In this document: in pieces, positions 11,158 to 22,734 of the stretch
Position numbering within the stretch: the stretch's first letter is position 1
Layout: every line of letters begins with the position of its first letter
Source of the DNA: Hygrophila difformis
Taxonomy: Eukaryota; Streptophyta; Magnoliopsida; Lamiales; Acanthaceae
Reading direction: 5' to 3'
DNA: 64,000 bases
Assembly (NCBI GenBank): GCA_030278955.1
Contig: JAOANR010000014.1
Span: 1,555,920-1,619,919 of the forward strand
The notes under the pieces: model-generated
What the model saw: only the letters and a program-made list of their open reading frames with translations
The model's database searches: none
Told to the model about the DNA's origin: nothing
Translations under genes and position numbers: made by a program

Positions 11158-12009
11158 TAAACAAGTAGTAAACAAGTAGATGTATGTTAGGTCAAATTGA
11201 GGCCCCGCCCAGTTTTGACATTATTGAAATGACCAAGAAGATGCATTATTTATTTTGATCAACGTAACATATCAGTTAATAGTTATTAAAACAAACAATT
11301 GGACCAATTTGAGGCCCGACTTTTAGGATGATGGAAAGCACGAAGAAAATTCTCTATTTTTATTGACATTATTTTTGTTAAAATATATTATTATCAAGAA
11401 AAAGCAAGACTTCAGTTATTTGGGGAATGTTTATTAATTATGGATAGGTAAGAGGTTTTCTGTTTGTTGGTTGTTAAATAAACATTATTTTTTTCGTTTC
11501 TTATATAAAGAGTATTTAGTGTGTTTATATTTATATTTTGTGGGAAGAATATTAGGAGTATTTGATTTTTTTTGTACGTATGCCCTTGAAGGTTGGCAAA
11601 GGATTAAGGCTCGAAAATGATTTTATTTTAATTTCATTTTGATTTTGTGGAGTCGTTTTCCGAAAAGAACGAAAAATTATGGTGGAAGTGAAGCAAAGCA
11701 CATGTAAGTTTTTTGTGTCTTTTTCATGAGCAAAAAGGTGAATTTGATTCAACAAAATCAATCAGTACAAATATATGGGTAACACCATCATTCAATAGGG
11801 ACGTTTGAAGCGCTATTCGCTAGAGGATCCGTTCGTTTTCAGACGCCTGAAATATATCCGAAACTATGTGATCCTATTCCTAAATTAGCAAGGCACATGT
11901 AAGTTCATTTCAAAACAAGTCAACCGATTTATTTGACGTTGACTTGAGAGGTGAAAATGAATCTAGTGTAAATCCCTATGTAGGTTGAAAATTTTAAATG
12001 GTAGTTACA
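11158..12009. other. Gene-free AT-rich interval
   Basis: No supported gene, RNA gene or clear repeat. The 69-codon minus-strand frame at 11552-11761 has no recognisable domain. Confidence 0.35.
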
Positions 12010-12416
12010 CTCTCTAATACTTAGAGGTGATTAACGAGTAGAGCTACTCGAACTTGATTCGGTACTCGAAAAATTTAAGTCGAGTCGAGTATCGGGCTCG
12101 AACTCGAACTCAAATACACGATACTCATCGAGTATCTATTCGAGTCGAGTACTCATCGAGCTCAAATTAGCTACTCGTACTCGAATACTCGATTAGTTTT
12201 TTTTTAGAAAAAATTCAAAAATATTTTAAAGAAAAAAACTCGAAGAGCTCGAGTACTCGAGTTACCCAACTCAACTCAGACAAAAAAAAAATTTCAAGCT
12301 CGAACTACTTGACTCGATTAGCAATATATATATATATATATATATTGCCGAGTGAGTCGAGCTCGAGTAGCCAGAATTACCAACGAGTCGAGCTCGAGTG
12401 TTCCACCACTACTTGA
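12010..12416. mobile_element. GAGTCGAG-rich hAT-like element
   Basis: The block begins TAGAGGTGATTAACGAG and ends CGAGTGTTCCACCACTA, which are imperfect inverted ends. Its interior is a dense array of ACTCGA, GAGTCGAG and GAGCTCGAGT phrases. A (TA)10 microsatellite sits at about 12325-12344. The target duplication is not clear, so assignment to hAT rests on end sequence and layout only. Confidence 0.4.
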
Positions 12417-12894
12417 GCTCGCCTCGACTCGACAACAGTAGTAATACTCCATTATAAATTACAGGACAACACAGTTCATGAAGTCACCAAGGACATGGGT
12501 TAAGCTCAACTCATATTGGGCCAGAGAGGCCCATTTATCACTTGTACTATTTGTTAATTAACTTACTGGTGCTAGGGAAATTTACTAAAGTCTTAATATA
12601 ACCAATCTGAAATTCGTTTGATTTAGAGGGTTGTCAAAATTCTCTTTCATTTAAAAATTACAGTATTACTATTTTTTTTTTTTCAGATTACTGTAATTCA
12701 TAGAAATTTCTCTATGGAAAATGTTGTTTATTGGTTACACTCACTCCTCAATCCATAATGTTGAGGAAATACAAAGAATAGATGAGTATTTGGGTTTGTG
12801 TAGATGTAAGAATTAAGATGTGAATACTAATGTAATGAGATTAGTGAATACTGTAATGAATTTGACGACGTGGATACTGTAATAAGGGTCCAGT

Positions 12895-13780
12895 TAGGGT
12901 GCGATCGAAAGAATCCGCAGCACATCAAGGCGAAAATCTGGAGCGTTGATTTCAAATCCAAGGGTTGTAAATGGAAAATGGTAAAGTTGTCTAACAAAAT
13001 ATGTAACGGAAGATATAACCCTATATTTAGTATGTTATCAATCTAATATTTGGTAAATCATATCAAATATTTGGTAACCATATCTAATATTCCAAATAAT
13101 ATTTTTTCCTGATCGATTATACTTAATAAATAGGGTAACAAATCTATTAATCAGCGATCGAAAGAATCCGCAGCACATTATTCAGCGATTCTACAAAAAA
13201 TAATTCAGTGATGGTATCAAAAATAGTTCATGAAGAATTCAGCGACAGTATATAGCATAATTCAGCGACATTGCCCTGCATAATTCAGCGATGCTACCAA
13301 AATACAATTCCGCGGTGCTACCAAAAATAATTTAGTGCTGCTATCAAAATATTTTAGCGACACTATCTATCAGATTTCAGCGATCATGACTAGCATATTT
13401 CAGCGACGGAACCAAGAATAATTCAGCGATGCTACCAAAAATCAAACCACTTATGCTGTCAAATATAATCACCGACTATATGTAGATGAATTCAGCGATC
13501 ATACCTAGAAGAATTCAGCGACTCTACCAAGAAGAATTCAGCGACTCTGCAAGAAGAATTCAGCGATGGTACAAAATACAATGCAGTGATGATACCAAAA
13601 ATAATTCAGCGACATTTTTCATGAACAATTCAACGACCTTATCAAGAACAATTCAGCGATGCTATCAAGAACAATTCAGCGACTTTTCGTCAACAATTCA
13701 GCGACTCAAGTAGCAGCATTTCGGGTACGTTTTCATGAATAATTCAACGACTTTATTTAAAAACATTTCAGCGACGTATA
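12895..13780 (+). repeat. TTCAGCGA short tandem array, about 24-bp period
   Basis: From about 13150 onward the phrase ATTCAGCGA recurs roughly every 22-26 bases, followed by a variable TGCTACCAAAAATA-like spacer. I count about 16 exact CAGCGA matches plus variants (CAGTGA, CAACGA, TAGCGA) up to 13780. The phrase GCGATCGAAAGAATCCGCAG appears twice, at about 12902 and 13153, framing the start of the array. The frame at 13486-13713 is a by-product of this periodicity. Spacers differ far more than the motif, and neither motif nor spacing resembles a CRISPR array. Confidence 0.75.
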
Positions 13781-14188
13781 TCTATGTATAGCAATATAAT
13801 TAAGCAAATTGGAGGATAATGTAAGATAAAATGCGGAGAAGAAGAACAACAACGTTCATTTTCCAATAATATAACAAATTTACTATTTCAACCCTCAAGT
13901 TAATCTTAACCATCAATTTACAAATTAAATCAACGGTTCAAGTACACCACAATACATCAAGACAAAAGTATCAATCGCACCATAACTTAAGGCTTTGGTT
14001 AGGGTGCTGAGACCCATGTCTCTTGATGTACTGTGACACATCCAAGTCATTGATGAAATATTGAAATCAATGGCTAAGATTAATACAAATGGTACTATTG
14101 TAATTTCAATAAGTCCAAATAATCTATATTCATTTTTCTCAATTCTCATGCTCATACTTCTCTCTCCCTCATAATCTACTTTTTCTTT

Positions 14189-15490
14189 TTGGAATTTCTA
14201 AAATTTGATACGAAATTTAGATTACTTGTATCGAGTAGGTAAATTTTCATATAAAGAACATCAAAATCCGAGTTCGTTTGAGAAAGTTAGAGTCATTTGA
14301 AGTTAATTGCAATTTTAAAAAACGTAGCATTTACATTTCAGCGACGGTGGCTTTGCAATTCAGCGACGTGAGCTTTACAATTCAGAGACATAGCCTATAC
14401 AACATAGTTTTTATGACAAACTTCAAATGGCTCTAACTTTTTCAAATGAGCTCGGATTTGGACGTTCTTTATATGAAAATTTATCTACTCAATGCAAGGA
14501 ATTTAAATATCCTACCAAAATTTAGAAAGTCTAACAAGATAAATATCATATTTTTAAAATAACGAGAATAAGATATCATTTCCTTTGAAAAATCTGGTAT
14601 TTATCAATTTATAATTTCAAAAATTTGATAGGAAATTTAAATTCCTTGCATCGAGTAGATAGATTTTCATATAAAGAATGTGAAAATTCGAGTTTATTTG
14701 AGAAAGTTATAGTCATTTGAAGTTCATTGCAATTTTCAGAAACACAGCCTTTACATTTCAGTGACGGTGGCTATGTAATTCAGCGACGGGGCTTTACAGT
14801 TCAGCGACGGAGGCTTTACAATTCAGCAACGGAGGCGTTATAATTTAGCGATATAGCCTATGCATTTCAGCGACGTAGCCAATACAACAAAATTTATGTG
14901 ACAAACTTCAAATGGCTTTAACTTTCTCAATTGACCTCCGATTTGGACGTTCTTTATATGAAAATCTATTTACTCAATGCAAGGAATTTAAATATTCTCT
15001 CAGATTTTAGAAAGTCTGAACATATAAATATAATATTTTCAAAACAACGAGCATAAGATATCTTTTCTTTTGAATCTGGTATTTATCTATTTGTAATTTC
15101 CAAAGTTTTATTGGAAATTTAGATTCATTGCATCAAGTAGGTAAATTTTCATATAAAGAACGTCAAAATCCGAGTTCGTTTGATAAAGTTAGAGCCATTT
15201 AAAGTGCATTGCGGTTTTAAAAAACACAGTCTTTACATTTCAGCGACGGTGGCTATGTAATTCAGCGATGGAGCCTTTACAATTCAGCGATGGAGACATT
15301 ACAATTCAGCGACATAGCCTATGCATTTCAACGACGTAGTATATAGAACAAAATTTATATTACAAACTTCAAATGACTCTAACTTTCTCAAATGAGCTCG
15401 GATTTGGACGTTCTTTATATAAAAATTTATCTACTTGATGCAAGGAATCTAAATATCCGATCATATTTTAGAAATTCAAAATAGAAAAAT
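14189..15490. repeat. Three tandem inverted-repeat units with TTCAGCGAC loops
   Basis: Three units begin near 14189, 14610 and 15090. Each has a left arm of about 120 bp containing GAGTAGGTAAATTTTCATAT and GAGAAAGTTAGAGTCATTTG, then a centre with three to six CAGCGAC motifs (for example TTCAGCGACGGTGGCTATG), then a right arm that is the reverse complement of the left (CAAATGGCTCTAACTTTC ... ATATGAAAATTTATCTACTC). Each could fold into a long hairpin. Right arms lie near 14410-14530, 14895-15010 and 15360-15485. No coding capacity is evident. Confidence 0.75.
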
Positions 15491-16088
15491 AGCAAATTAA
15501 GAGGAATGAAAGACTAACGAGTGAAAGAGATGAATAAAGATAATTTCTCTATTATTATGCCATGAATTGTGTCAAAAGAGGGCTAACTTATGCAAATTTT
15601 TTATATGATCTTTATTTAAGGATAGAAATCACTAAATTGATTTTGTGAATAATTTTATTACTAAAGATAATTATTTATGTTTGACAATTCTGCCCTTGTT
15701 ATTTTATAGCCATTGGATATTTTTATATGGTTGAGATGATTTGTCTTGATATACTACCATTCACATTGGTAGCCATTCACATTGGTAGTACCATAACTAT
15801 TCCCCAACTTAAACCATGTAATAATGGCAATGTGCTTCATATTAACGCAGTAATGTCTTGTCTTCATTACATGGGCCCTTTTCGCTTTCCAGTTCCCCAC
15901 AACTTTCTTTTTCTTGCTGCACAATCCTACTCTTACATCAATTTCGCATTTATCCACATCCATTGCAATATTATTGCAATTTCAGATATAGTACTACTAT
16001 TATGCACCTCTATTTTTCTATTTTCCACTCGCCACATTCTCTTTTTAGCCAAAAAGAATAAAATTGCAACGTCGCATAATAATACTAT
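15491..16088. other. Gene-free interval
   Basis: No supported gene. The forward frame at 15727-16128 (133 codons) has no recognisable domain, runs into the MITE at 16089 and overlaps frames on the other strand, so I do not call it. Confidence 0.4.
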
Positions 16089-16686
16089 GGGCCTGTTTGG
16101 GAGTTTAGCAGATAGCAGAAGCAGATAATAGATTTGACCAGCAGATTTGATAAGTAGATTTGAGTAGTAGATTTGACCAGCAGATATTAATAGTAGATTT
16201 GATTAAAGGTGTTTGGTAGACCAACATATATCAATCAGCAGATGGCATATTTAGCATGTGAAATGACCAATAAGGGCATAAACTATTTTAATTAAATATG
16301 AATATGAATATGAAGTACTTGTATTATTGATAAATATATATTTGTCTATGAGTATTATTTTATTATTTTATTTTATATATATTTTTAAAATAGAATTTTG
16401 TTTTATTTAATACATAGTATAATTTAATTTTATAATTCAATTATTTCTTGAGCAATGGAATCGGCAATGGAAAGAAAAAAATAGGGAAATACAGCATGGG
16501 CATTTTAGGAAAATATGGATCTGCTGCCAAATATGCTTCAAATGCCAGCAGATTTCATTTGAGCAGATTTGGGTAAATCTACTCTTTCAATATACTCCTT
16601 ACCAAACAACATAAAAGAGCATAATCTATAGTCAAGTATGCTAAAAGCCCATCTGCTATAGGATATGCTTCCATCCAAACAGACCC
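16089..16686 (+). mobile_element. MITE directly upstream of the cold-shock gene
   Basis: Ends are GGGCCTGTTTGG and CCAAACAGACCC, a 12-bp inverted repeat with one mismatch. The flanks both read TAT (16086-16088 and 16687-16689), a 3-bp candidate target duplication. CAGATTTGA and AGTAGATTTGA phrases are repeated inside near the left end. A 3-bp duplication with GGGCC-GTTTGG ends suggests a PIF/Harbinger (Tourist-like) MITE, although TAT is not the usual TTA/TAA. The element ends 102 bp before the ATG of the cold-shock gene. Confidence 0.65.
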
Positions 16687-16788
16687 TATGTGGATAAAGC
16701 GTCCGATTATTTTCAGCCAAAGATCCATACCGCGCCCTTCTATTAACACTCCACCACCACCACTCTGCCCACACCTCCTCCCATTCCT

Positions 16789-17295
16789 ATGGCCGACGCC
16801 GGAAGATCCATCGGCACCGTTAAATGGTTCAGCGGCCAGAAGGGCTACGGATTCGTCACCCCCGACGACGGCGGCGACGATCTCTTCGTCCACCAGACCG
16901 AGATCCAATCCGAGGGTTTCCGCACCCTCCGGGAAGGTCAGAGAGTCGAATTCATCGTCGGCAGTCGCGACGACGGCCGCAGCAAAGCCGTAGACGTAGT
17001 CATTCTGGCCAGGAGGAACATTTCCATTCCCGGCGGCAGCCGAGGAGCTCGTGGCCGGGGCGGCGGTTCTGCTAATTATGGCCGCGGCCGTGGAGGCGGC
17101 GGAAGCGGCGATGGCGTTGAGTGCTACAATTGCGGGAGGATAGGCCACCTGGCTAGGGATTGCTATGGCGGTAGCCGAGGGTACGGCCGCCGCGGGGGCG
17201 GCGGAGCCGGCCGAGGCCGCGGCGGTGGCCGGGAGTGTTATAACTGTGGAGAAGAAGGCCATTTCGCTAGGGATTGCCCGATTGAGCAAAATTGA
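16789..17295 (+). CDS. Cold-shock-domain glycine-rich zinc-knuckle protein, 168 aa
   Basis: Intronless gene encoding a nucleic-acid-binding protein of the plant CSP/GRP2 type. The cold-shock domain covers about residues 8-75: GTVKWF, the RNP1 motif KGYGFV at 18-23, and the RNP2-like LFVHQ at 32-36. A glycine/arginine-rich linker follows, then two CCHC zinc knuckles, [14 protein letters not shown] at 112-125 and [14 protein letters not shown] at 150-163, and a short tail. Family members bind single-stranded DNA/RNA, act as RNA chaperones and affect cold response and flowering; that role is known of the family, not shown here. The ATG is the first in frame and immediately precedes the conserved domain. 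Length and architecture match two-knuckle plant members such as Arabidopsis CSP2/CSP4. No clear TATA box lies between the MITE and the ATG. Confidence 0.93.
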   Translation: MADAGRSIGTVKWFSGQKGYGFVTPDDGGDDLFVHQTEIQSEGFRTLREGQRVEFIVGSRDDGRSKAVDVVILARRNISIPGGSRGARGRGGGSANYGRGRGGGGSGDGVECYNCGRIGHLARDCYGGSRGYGRRGGGGAGRGRGGGRECYNCGEEGHFARDCPIEQN

Positions 17296-17532
17296 CCACA
17301 AAATTTAATATACACACAAAATACACTACAATTACATATATCTGCAATTTGTCCATTACCTGGCTTTTAATGGTGCTGCTGTGTTCACTTTGTTGTGGCG
17401 ATATATTTGTATTCTTGAGTTTTTGTCAATCACAATTTGTTTCATATGAACAAACTCAAATCTTGCAAATACTTATATCCACAAAAAAAAAAAAAAAAAC
17501 AAATGCCCAACAAGAATTACTCAATTGGATTG

Positions 17533-18331
17533 CTATCTTGGGCCAGAGATTTGCTGAGAAGAGATGAAAGAAAGGCACACATTATTGGAGGCATAGCTTG
17601 TGCTGCTACTATCATAAGTTCCCAGACCATTCTGCACTATAACTTCATCCTCAGATTCTCTTGCCATTGAAGCCTCAGCGAATCGAAGTCCATAGAATCT
17701 CAAGAAGTTGAGCGACTCAATCCTTGGTTCGCCCAATGGCGTCTCGCCTTCCAGCATTCCCACGACGCCAACCATGGCCGGCCTCAATCTGGGCTCCTCG
17801 TGCACGCAGCACAGCGCAATGTGTATCAATTTCTCGACGTCTTCTTCAATCGCCCTGCCCTGCAATCTCGGATCAAACAGCTCCATGTACTTACGCTGCT
17901 CGTGCATTTCCAGGGCATATAGTGGGAAGGAAACGAGCCCCTGGACGGATGAAGACGTGGAGTTCCCACAGGAGCTGCTGTTCTCGTGTTCGAGGCTGTG
18001 ACTCTTTGTCCGCATCGTGCAGTTCTTTCTTCCACTCACTATTTCGAACAGTACTATTCCGAAGTTGTAGACGTCGGTCTTTTCTGAAACAGCGGAGCTT
18101 GTAACTTGTAAGCCATTGGGGTGCAAGATATCCGCGAGTTCCTCTCATTGTTGTGAAGAGAGCGGACTGTTCGCGGCCTAGAAGCTTCGACAGCCCAAAA
18201 TCGGATATCTTCGCCCGGAAACGGTCGTGCATGAGGATGTTCTCCGGCTTGACATTACAGTGCAGGTGGTGATAGAGTAGGATTTGATGGAAATCGTTTG
18301 GGTTTGGGTGCTGGCGGTGCTGCTGACACAT
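17533..18331 (-). pseudogene. G-type lectin S-receptor-like kinase fragment, frameshifted
   Basis: The minus strand encodes only the C-terminal half of a receptor kinase. The upper frame (from about 18290 down) has [10 protein letters not shown], the DFG-containing [11 protein letters not shown] and the activation segment [16 protein letters not shown]. The lower frame (to the stop at 17533) resumes with [27 protein letters not shown] and a normal kinase end through RLRPAMVGVVGMLEG. The frame switch sits at a 7-bp near-duplication (18096-18109, AGCTTGT then AACTTGT). The catalytic HxD aspartate is asparagine (HCN instead of HCD). The kinase N-lobe, transmembrane segment and extracellular lectin domains are absent. 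It resembles the At5g24080-type kinase family. The gene is broken and very likely inactive. Confidence 0.85.
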
Positions 18332-18957
18332 TCAAAAGTGATGGGTATGTGTATATGAAATGATGTGTGAGTATAAAAAAGTGATGGATGGAAGTTATGA
18401 ATTAAAAACTAATAAAAAAAATAAACTACCGTCTGTACATCACTTTATAAGGCTTATACATCACTTTACAAATGGCTACACATCATTTTTAATGCTGTCT
18501 GCACCTACTGACAATTGTCAGGCAGAAGATGGAACATTGAATATGATGAGTATATATGATGCCAACGTGGCGGTGGTAAACTGGTAGTCAGTCGACATAT
18601 TGAAGATACCGTATGTCATCTTTTGTCCATTAATCTGTATTAATTATTTGTACTACTATATAAGTATGCAGTTCACAATGGAACCGTTTACTTTGATTCA
18701 CGTTAGATTCGGACAGCGCACTATACACAGTTTGCAAGTCTCTGTAATAAAATGGGATAGGAGTAATAGAAAAGGGGGAAAGCTTGCTTCATGGTACAGG
18801 CATAGAGTGTATCCAAAGTTGCTGGATCATTTGAATTTGTGGAGGTCATATTAAAGGTTTCTATCATGGGAACATTTTTATTATTGAATCTTATAACACT
18901 ACTATTCAAATCATTGTTTTATCAGTAATACAAGAACATTCAACATCAGTGTAAGTA
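18332..18957. other. Gene-free interval with repeat remnants
   Basis: From 18318 to about 18530 there are repeated AAGTGATGG, TACATCACTTTA and ACATCATTTTT phrases and an inverted CTGACAATTGTCAG. This stretch abuts the truncated upstream edge of the kinase pseudogene, so an element insertion may have removed the rest of that gene. Short frames at 18360-18854 show no domain. Confidence 0.35.
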
Positions 18958-19215
18958 CTTCCTCCGTTTTTTATAATTGAAACATTTGCATAGTTGTTAG
19001 TATTATTTATTGAGTAACTTTGATTTAATTTTTTAACACACTGTATAAGATAAAATATAGTCAAGTGAGATGTTGGATTCGTCTAATCACGTAGTTTTAT
19101 AATATCAAATTTTTAGAATTTTTAGTTGTACACAGTGTGAGATATTAAGCGTTAAAAATGTGCATTGGATTGCGTGAAATGCAGAAATTTTATAACTTTT
19201 AAAAAACGGAGGGAG
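18958..19215 (+). mobile_element. Stowaway-type MITE, complete
   Basis: Ends are CTTCCTCCGTTTTTTATAA and TTTTAAAAAACGGAGGGAG, inverted copies with a TA on each side. Length is 258 bp. The interior matches 33588-33846 and the other copies of this family here (AAGTGAGATGTTGGATTCGT, TAGTTTTATAATATC, AAAATGTGCATTGGATTGCG). Stowaway MITEs use TA targets and CTCCCTCCG ends, so the assignment is firm. Confidence 0.8.
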
Positions 19216-19728
19216 TATTATTTTTCTCACTTATACCCACCACTGCATATCAACTCTGATTCCACCGTTTGATAATATTTATAGTTTAATTTAATTCAAA
19301 TTTTTATCGTAGTTATATAAAAAAATATAATTAAGTGAGATATTGTTATGTCCATCTAATTTTTTAGTTTTAGAATATAAATTTTATATTATTATTACTT
19401 ATACAAAATTTAAGTTATTTATTATTAAAATTATACATCGATATGCGTATATAAAGGGAATGTAGTGTTTCTGTGAGCAGGAGGAAAATGTGAAAACATA
19501 AGTAAAACAGAGTCTTTACAATATTATAAATAGCATTTACTAAAATAGTAATAGTATTTTTCTCCAACAAAATCTTTTAAAATCCATTGTTAAAAATTGT
19601 AATTCTTGTAATAAAAAGCTAAGAGTAACCCAATAGGAATAAATGAGCATGATAAGATTACGAGTCAGGTTTTAAATTTAAAATTCAATGGCTTTCAATT
19701 AGTGAAGATAGTGATCATATTTTACATG

Positions 19729-22700
19729 CACAACAAGAAAATGCAGGATCAGCGACCCCCATAATCTGTCGCCAAGGGCCTGAAATCGGTCGCCAGCAGC
19801 TCCGGCGACCGAAACGGCGACAGAATCCGTTCCGTCGCGCAAACCTTCGTTAACCTTCAGCTGACGACAGAAAATGGGGGAGTCGCGGCCTTCGGCAACA
19901 GAAACGGCGACTGAAATTCAGTCCGTCGCGGGATTCGGCGACCGACAACAGAAACGGCGACTGAAATTCAGTCCGTCGCGGGATTCGGCGACCGAAAATC
20001 TGTCGCTGCGTCGGTCGGCGAACAGGGGCGAATTTGCAATATCTAAAGAGTGACATCCACGACCGAAATTTTCGGTCGCCGAGTGGGTCGCCGGTTTGCA
20101 GGCCTGCTATCCTCCTGCTTGCTGCCTATTACATTATATTACTAAAATCCTGCTGCTGCAGCCTGCCAATTTGCAATATCTAAAACCATCCAAAATTATA
20201 TTATTAAGACCATCCAAAATATATAAATCCACTCAACGATCACCAAACATTCATTATATTACTAAAATCATCCAAAATATACAAGAATAAGTTTCAAAGT
20301 TAAAACTATTAATAGAGCTGATCATCAAACTAAAACATGGCCATAGTCAAGAATAGGAGGCAATACATGCTTTGACAGATTTAAAGCCATAGTATCGATA
20401 ACTTCGGCAGCAACTTGATCTGATGCAAGAGCATCATCCTCATCCCTATTAGTTGGTTCAGCAAGAAGCGGGCACATAATGTGCAGAATCGGTCCAACCA
20501 GCTGGTTCAGCAAGCCATGGAATTATTTGAAAAGCCTAACATATAAAGAGCAAACAAAGTGAAGTGAATGTCAGGTAAATAAAGTAAAATTATTCATCCA
20601 TTTCTTTAGAAAAAACAAGCAACACCACAAACATTGAATGCTAAAATTCCAGCACAACTAACCTGATGGTGTGAATTAGAATCAAGATTAGGAGACTCAA
20701 TTAACTCATCAAATATCTCAAAGTCAAATCACAACAATATCCTCTTCACCAGAAGCCATGCATTGTCTGGACACATTCAAAATGCTAGGAATAAACTCAC
20801 GGAAGTTAATCTGCATGATAGATGCATTAGAAATGGGTCATACAGAGAAATACTTCATATATAAAACAAGTAAATAGAACACCGAGAGATACATAAGAGC
20901 AGTAAAACCAATCAAACTAAATGATGTAGATAAAGATTCGAAGGAATGAACAATCCATTGAGTAATCATTCATAAGAGCGGAACTATACTCAAATAAAAA
21001 TTAGGGAATAAAGATTCACGGAATTACCGTACAAACTTTCTTGAACTATTCTTCTACCAAAGTCTTAGACAAGCAAGAACATACCTGAAAATACAAGTGT
21101 CAAAAAAAAAAAAAACTACATATTACACTAATTGAAGTGCAAGATTTAATTGATATATTTTCAAAGAATCCACTGTGATTAGGTCTCAGATCTAAAACAA
21201 CTTGCAATCCCTAAAAGAAGAACAGATCAAGACCCTGAAATAAACAATCCGGAAATAGCATGTATTTATATAATGCAAGGAGCATGAGCAACTTACAAGA
21301 CCCTTTGATGGGGGGGCGTCCTATAGTGATGGGAAGGAACCAGAAAAAGCTGAAGATGGTGGTGTGGCTGAGGAGTAAAATAAACTTAATTAAATCTAAA
21401 CTGAAAAACAAAAACCACTAATGAGCTTTGTAGTTAAATCTAAACTTAATTCATTACAACTTGAAAATTAAATGGCTCCAGAACATACATTAATGAATAG
21501 GTTAAAACAATGAAAATAAACATCTCAGTGTAGGCATTGTGATCATTTTCATTCTGACAATAATCCAAGACTGGGGTGCAATATTCCAAGAGATAAACGA
21601 ATCCAATTAAATGTAGGAGCCTCATCAACAAATTCAATGTTGAAAGAAATAATGAAAAATGATGAGATAATAGTAGTAGTAAAATAGATCTCCGACACAT
21701 CAGAACATTATGCATTCACTTTATCAATCAGTTAATAGAAAATACTTTCAATCATCTATCAAATCCACCTTCTTCATGCAATAGCTTTTTGCAAAATAAA
21801 AGGATTTCCAAAGCTGTGTGGTTAACCACATCAATTTGATTCACTAAATAGGATCAATCAATTATTTAGCCTCATGAAAGAGAAACAAGTGCTGCTTTAA
21901 AATTGGGATCAAACTAACAGAAGTAACTCCACCATGAAGCAAATATTAATGCTATGCCCAGATTTAAGATCCAATAAATAATCACCTTATGAAAGGTAGC
22001 AATGCATTTTTCCCTCGAATGATAGCTCCAGGTTCGCCTTCAATCACCATATATTTAGTTCCCCAAATAAATAATCAATAAAACTAAAATAAATACAAAT
22101 TCAGAGGGGCAAAGAAAATAAGATTAAAAAAATCTACTTCAGTTCATACTCTTAACATATGAAAAGGCAAAAAGAGAACATATCATTAACAAAAAGCTTC
22201 TCAATCGAAGATGAAAAAGAAATACAATACCATAAAAGACACTATACTGAAAGGCCATGGAATGCCGGGATGCCGCAACAGCTTCCACTTCCGGTGCTCG
22301 ATTGCAGAGGCCGACAGCTTCGATCCAGACGCCGACAACTTCGATTGCGTGCGGGCTGAGGCTAGAGCAGTGTGGCGGTGGCTCGCGGGGTTGGGTACGG
22401 GAGCTGTGCGGGGATGGACAAAGGAATGCGTCGCGGGAGAGGAGAATCGAATAATTGGGGAAGCTTTCTGCAAATGGAAATTGAGGCGAAAGGGATAACA
22501 TACAGCCCTAGCCCTAGACCCGCGACAGACATATCGGTCACTGGAAGAGTCGTTGGTTCGCCACCGATTAGAAAACAGTCGCGGAAAGGGTCTCCACATC
22601 GGCAACAGACCACTTTCGTCGCCAGAAACGGTCGCTGTTCGAGCGCCAGTAAAAATTAGGCGGAGGCTTGGTTGGAATCGGCCACCGATTTTTTTCAGTC

Positions 22701-22734
22701 GTGGTTTTCTGTCGCTATATGCGCAGTTGTAGTG
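19729..22734 (+). mobile_element. CACTA-like non-autonomous element, 3.0 kb, TSD ATG
   Basis: The left end CACAACAAGAAAATGCAGG and the right end (read inward) CACTACAACTGCGCATATAG match the CACTACAAGAAAA ends of plant CACTA (En/Spm) elements. ATG lies on both sides (19726-19728 and 22735-22737), the expected 3-bp duplication. Both subterminal zones are packed with GCGACCGAAA, CGGTCGCC and TCTGTCGC phrases, typical transposase-binding repeats. The 2.5-kb interior shows no transposase. It includes a GC-rich zone at about 22240-22500 with overlapping frames on both strands that I cannot assign. Confidence 0.7.

Noticed and set aside
13150..13780. Regular repeats resembling a CRISPR array
   Set aside because: Repeat motif is only about 9 bp, spacing about 24 bp, no cas genes, and the DNA is plant nuclear.
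15727..16128. 133-codon forward frame
   Set aside because: No domain, overlaps frames on both strands and runs into the MITE at 16089.
16579..17301. 240-codon minus frame
   Set aside because: Antisense shadow of the GC-rich cold-shock gene.
22139..22659. Several overlapping frames on both strands
   Set aside because: Open only because the stretch is GC-rich and inside the CACTA element; none resembles a protein family.
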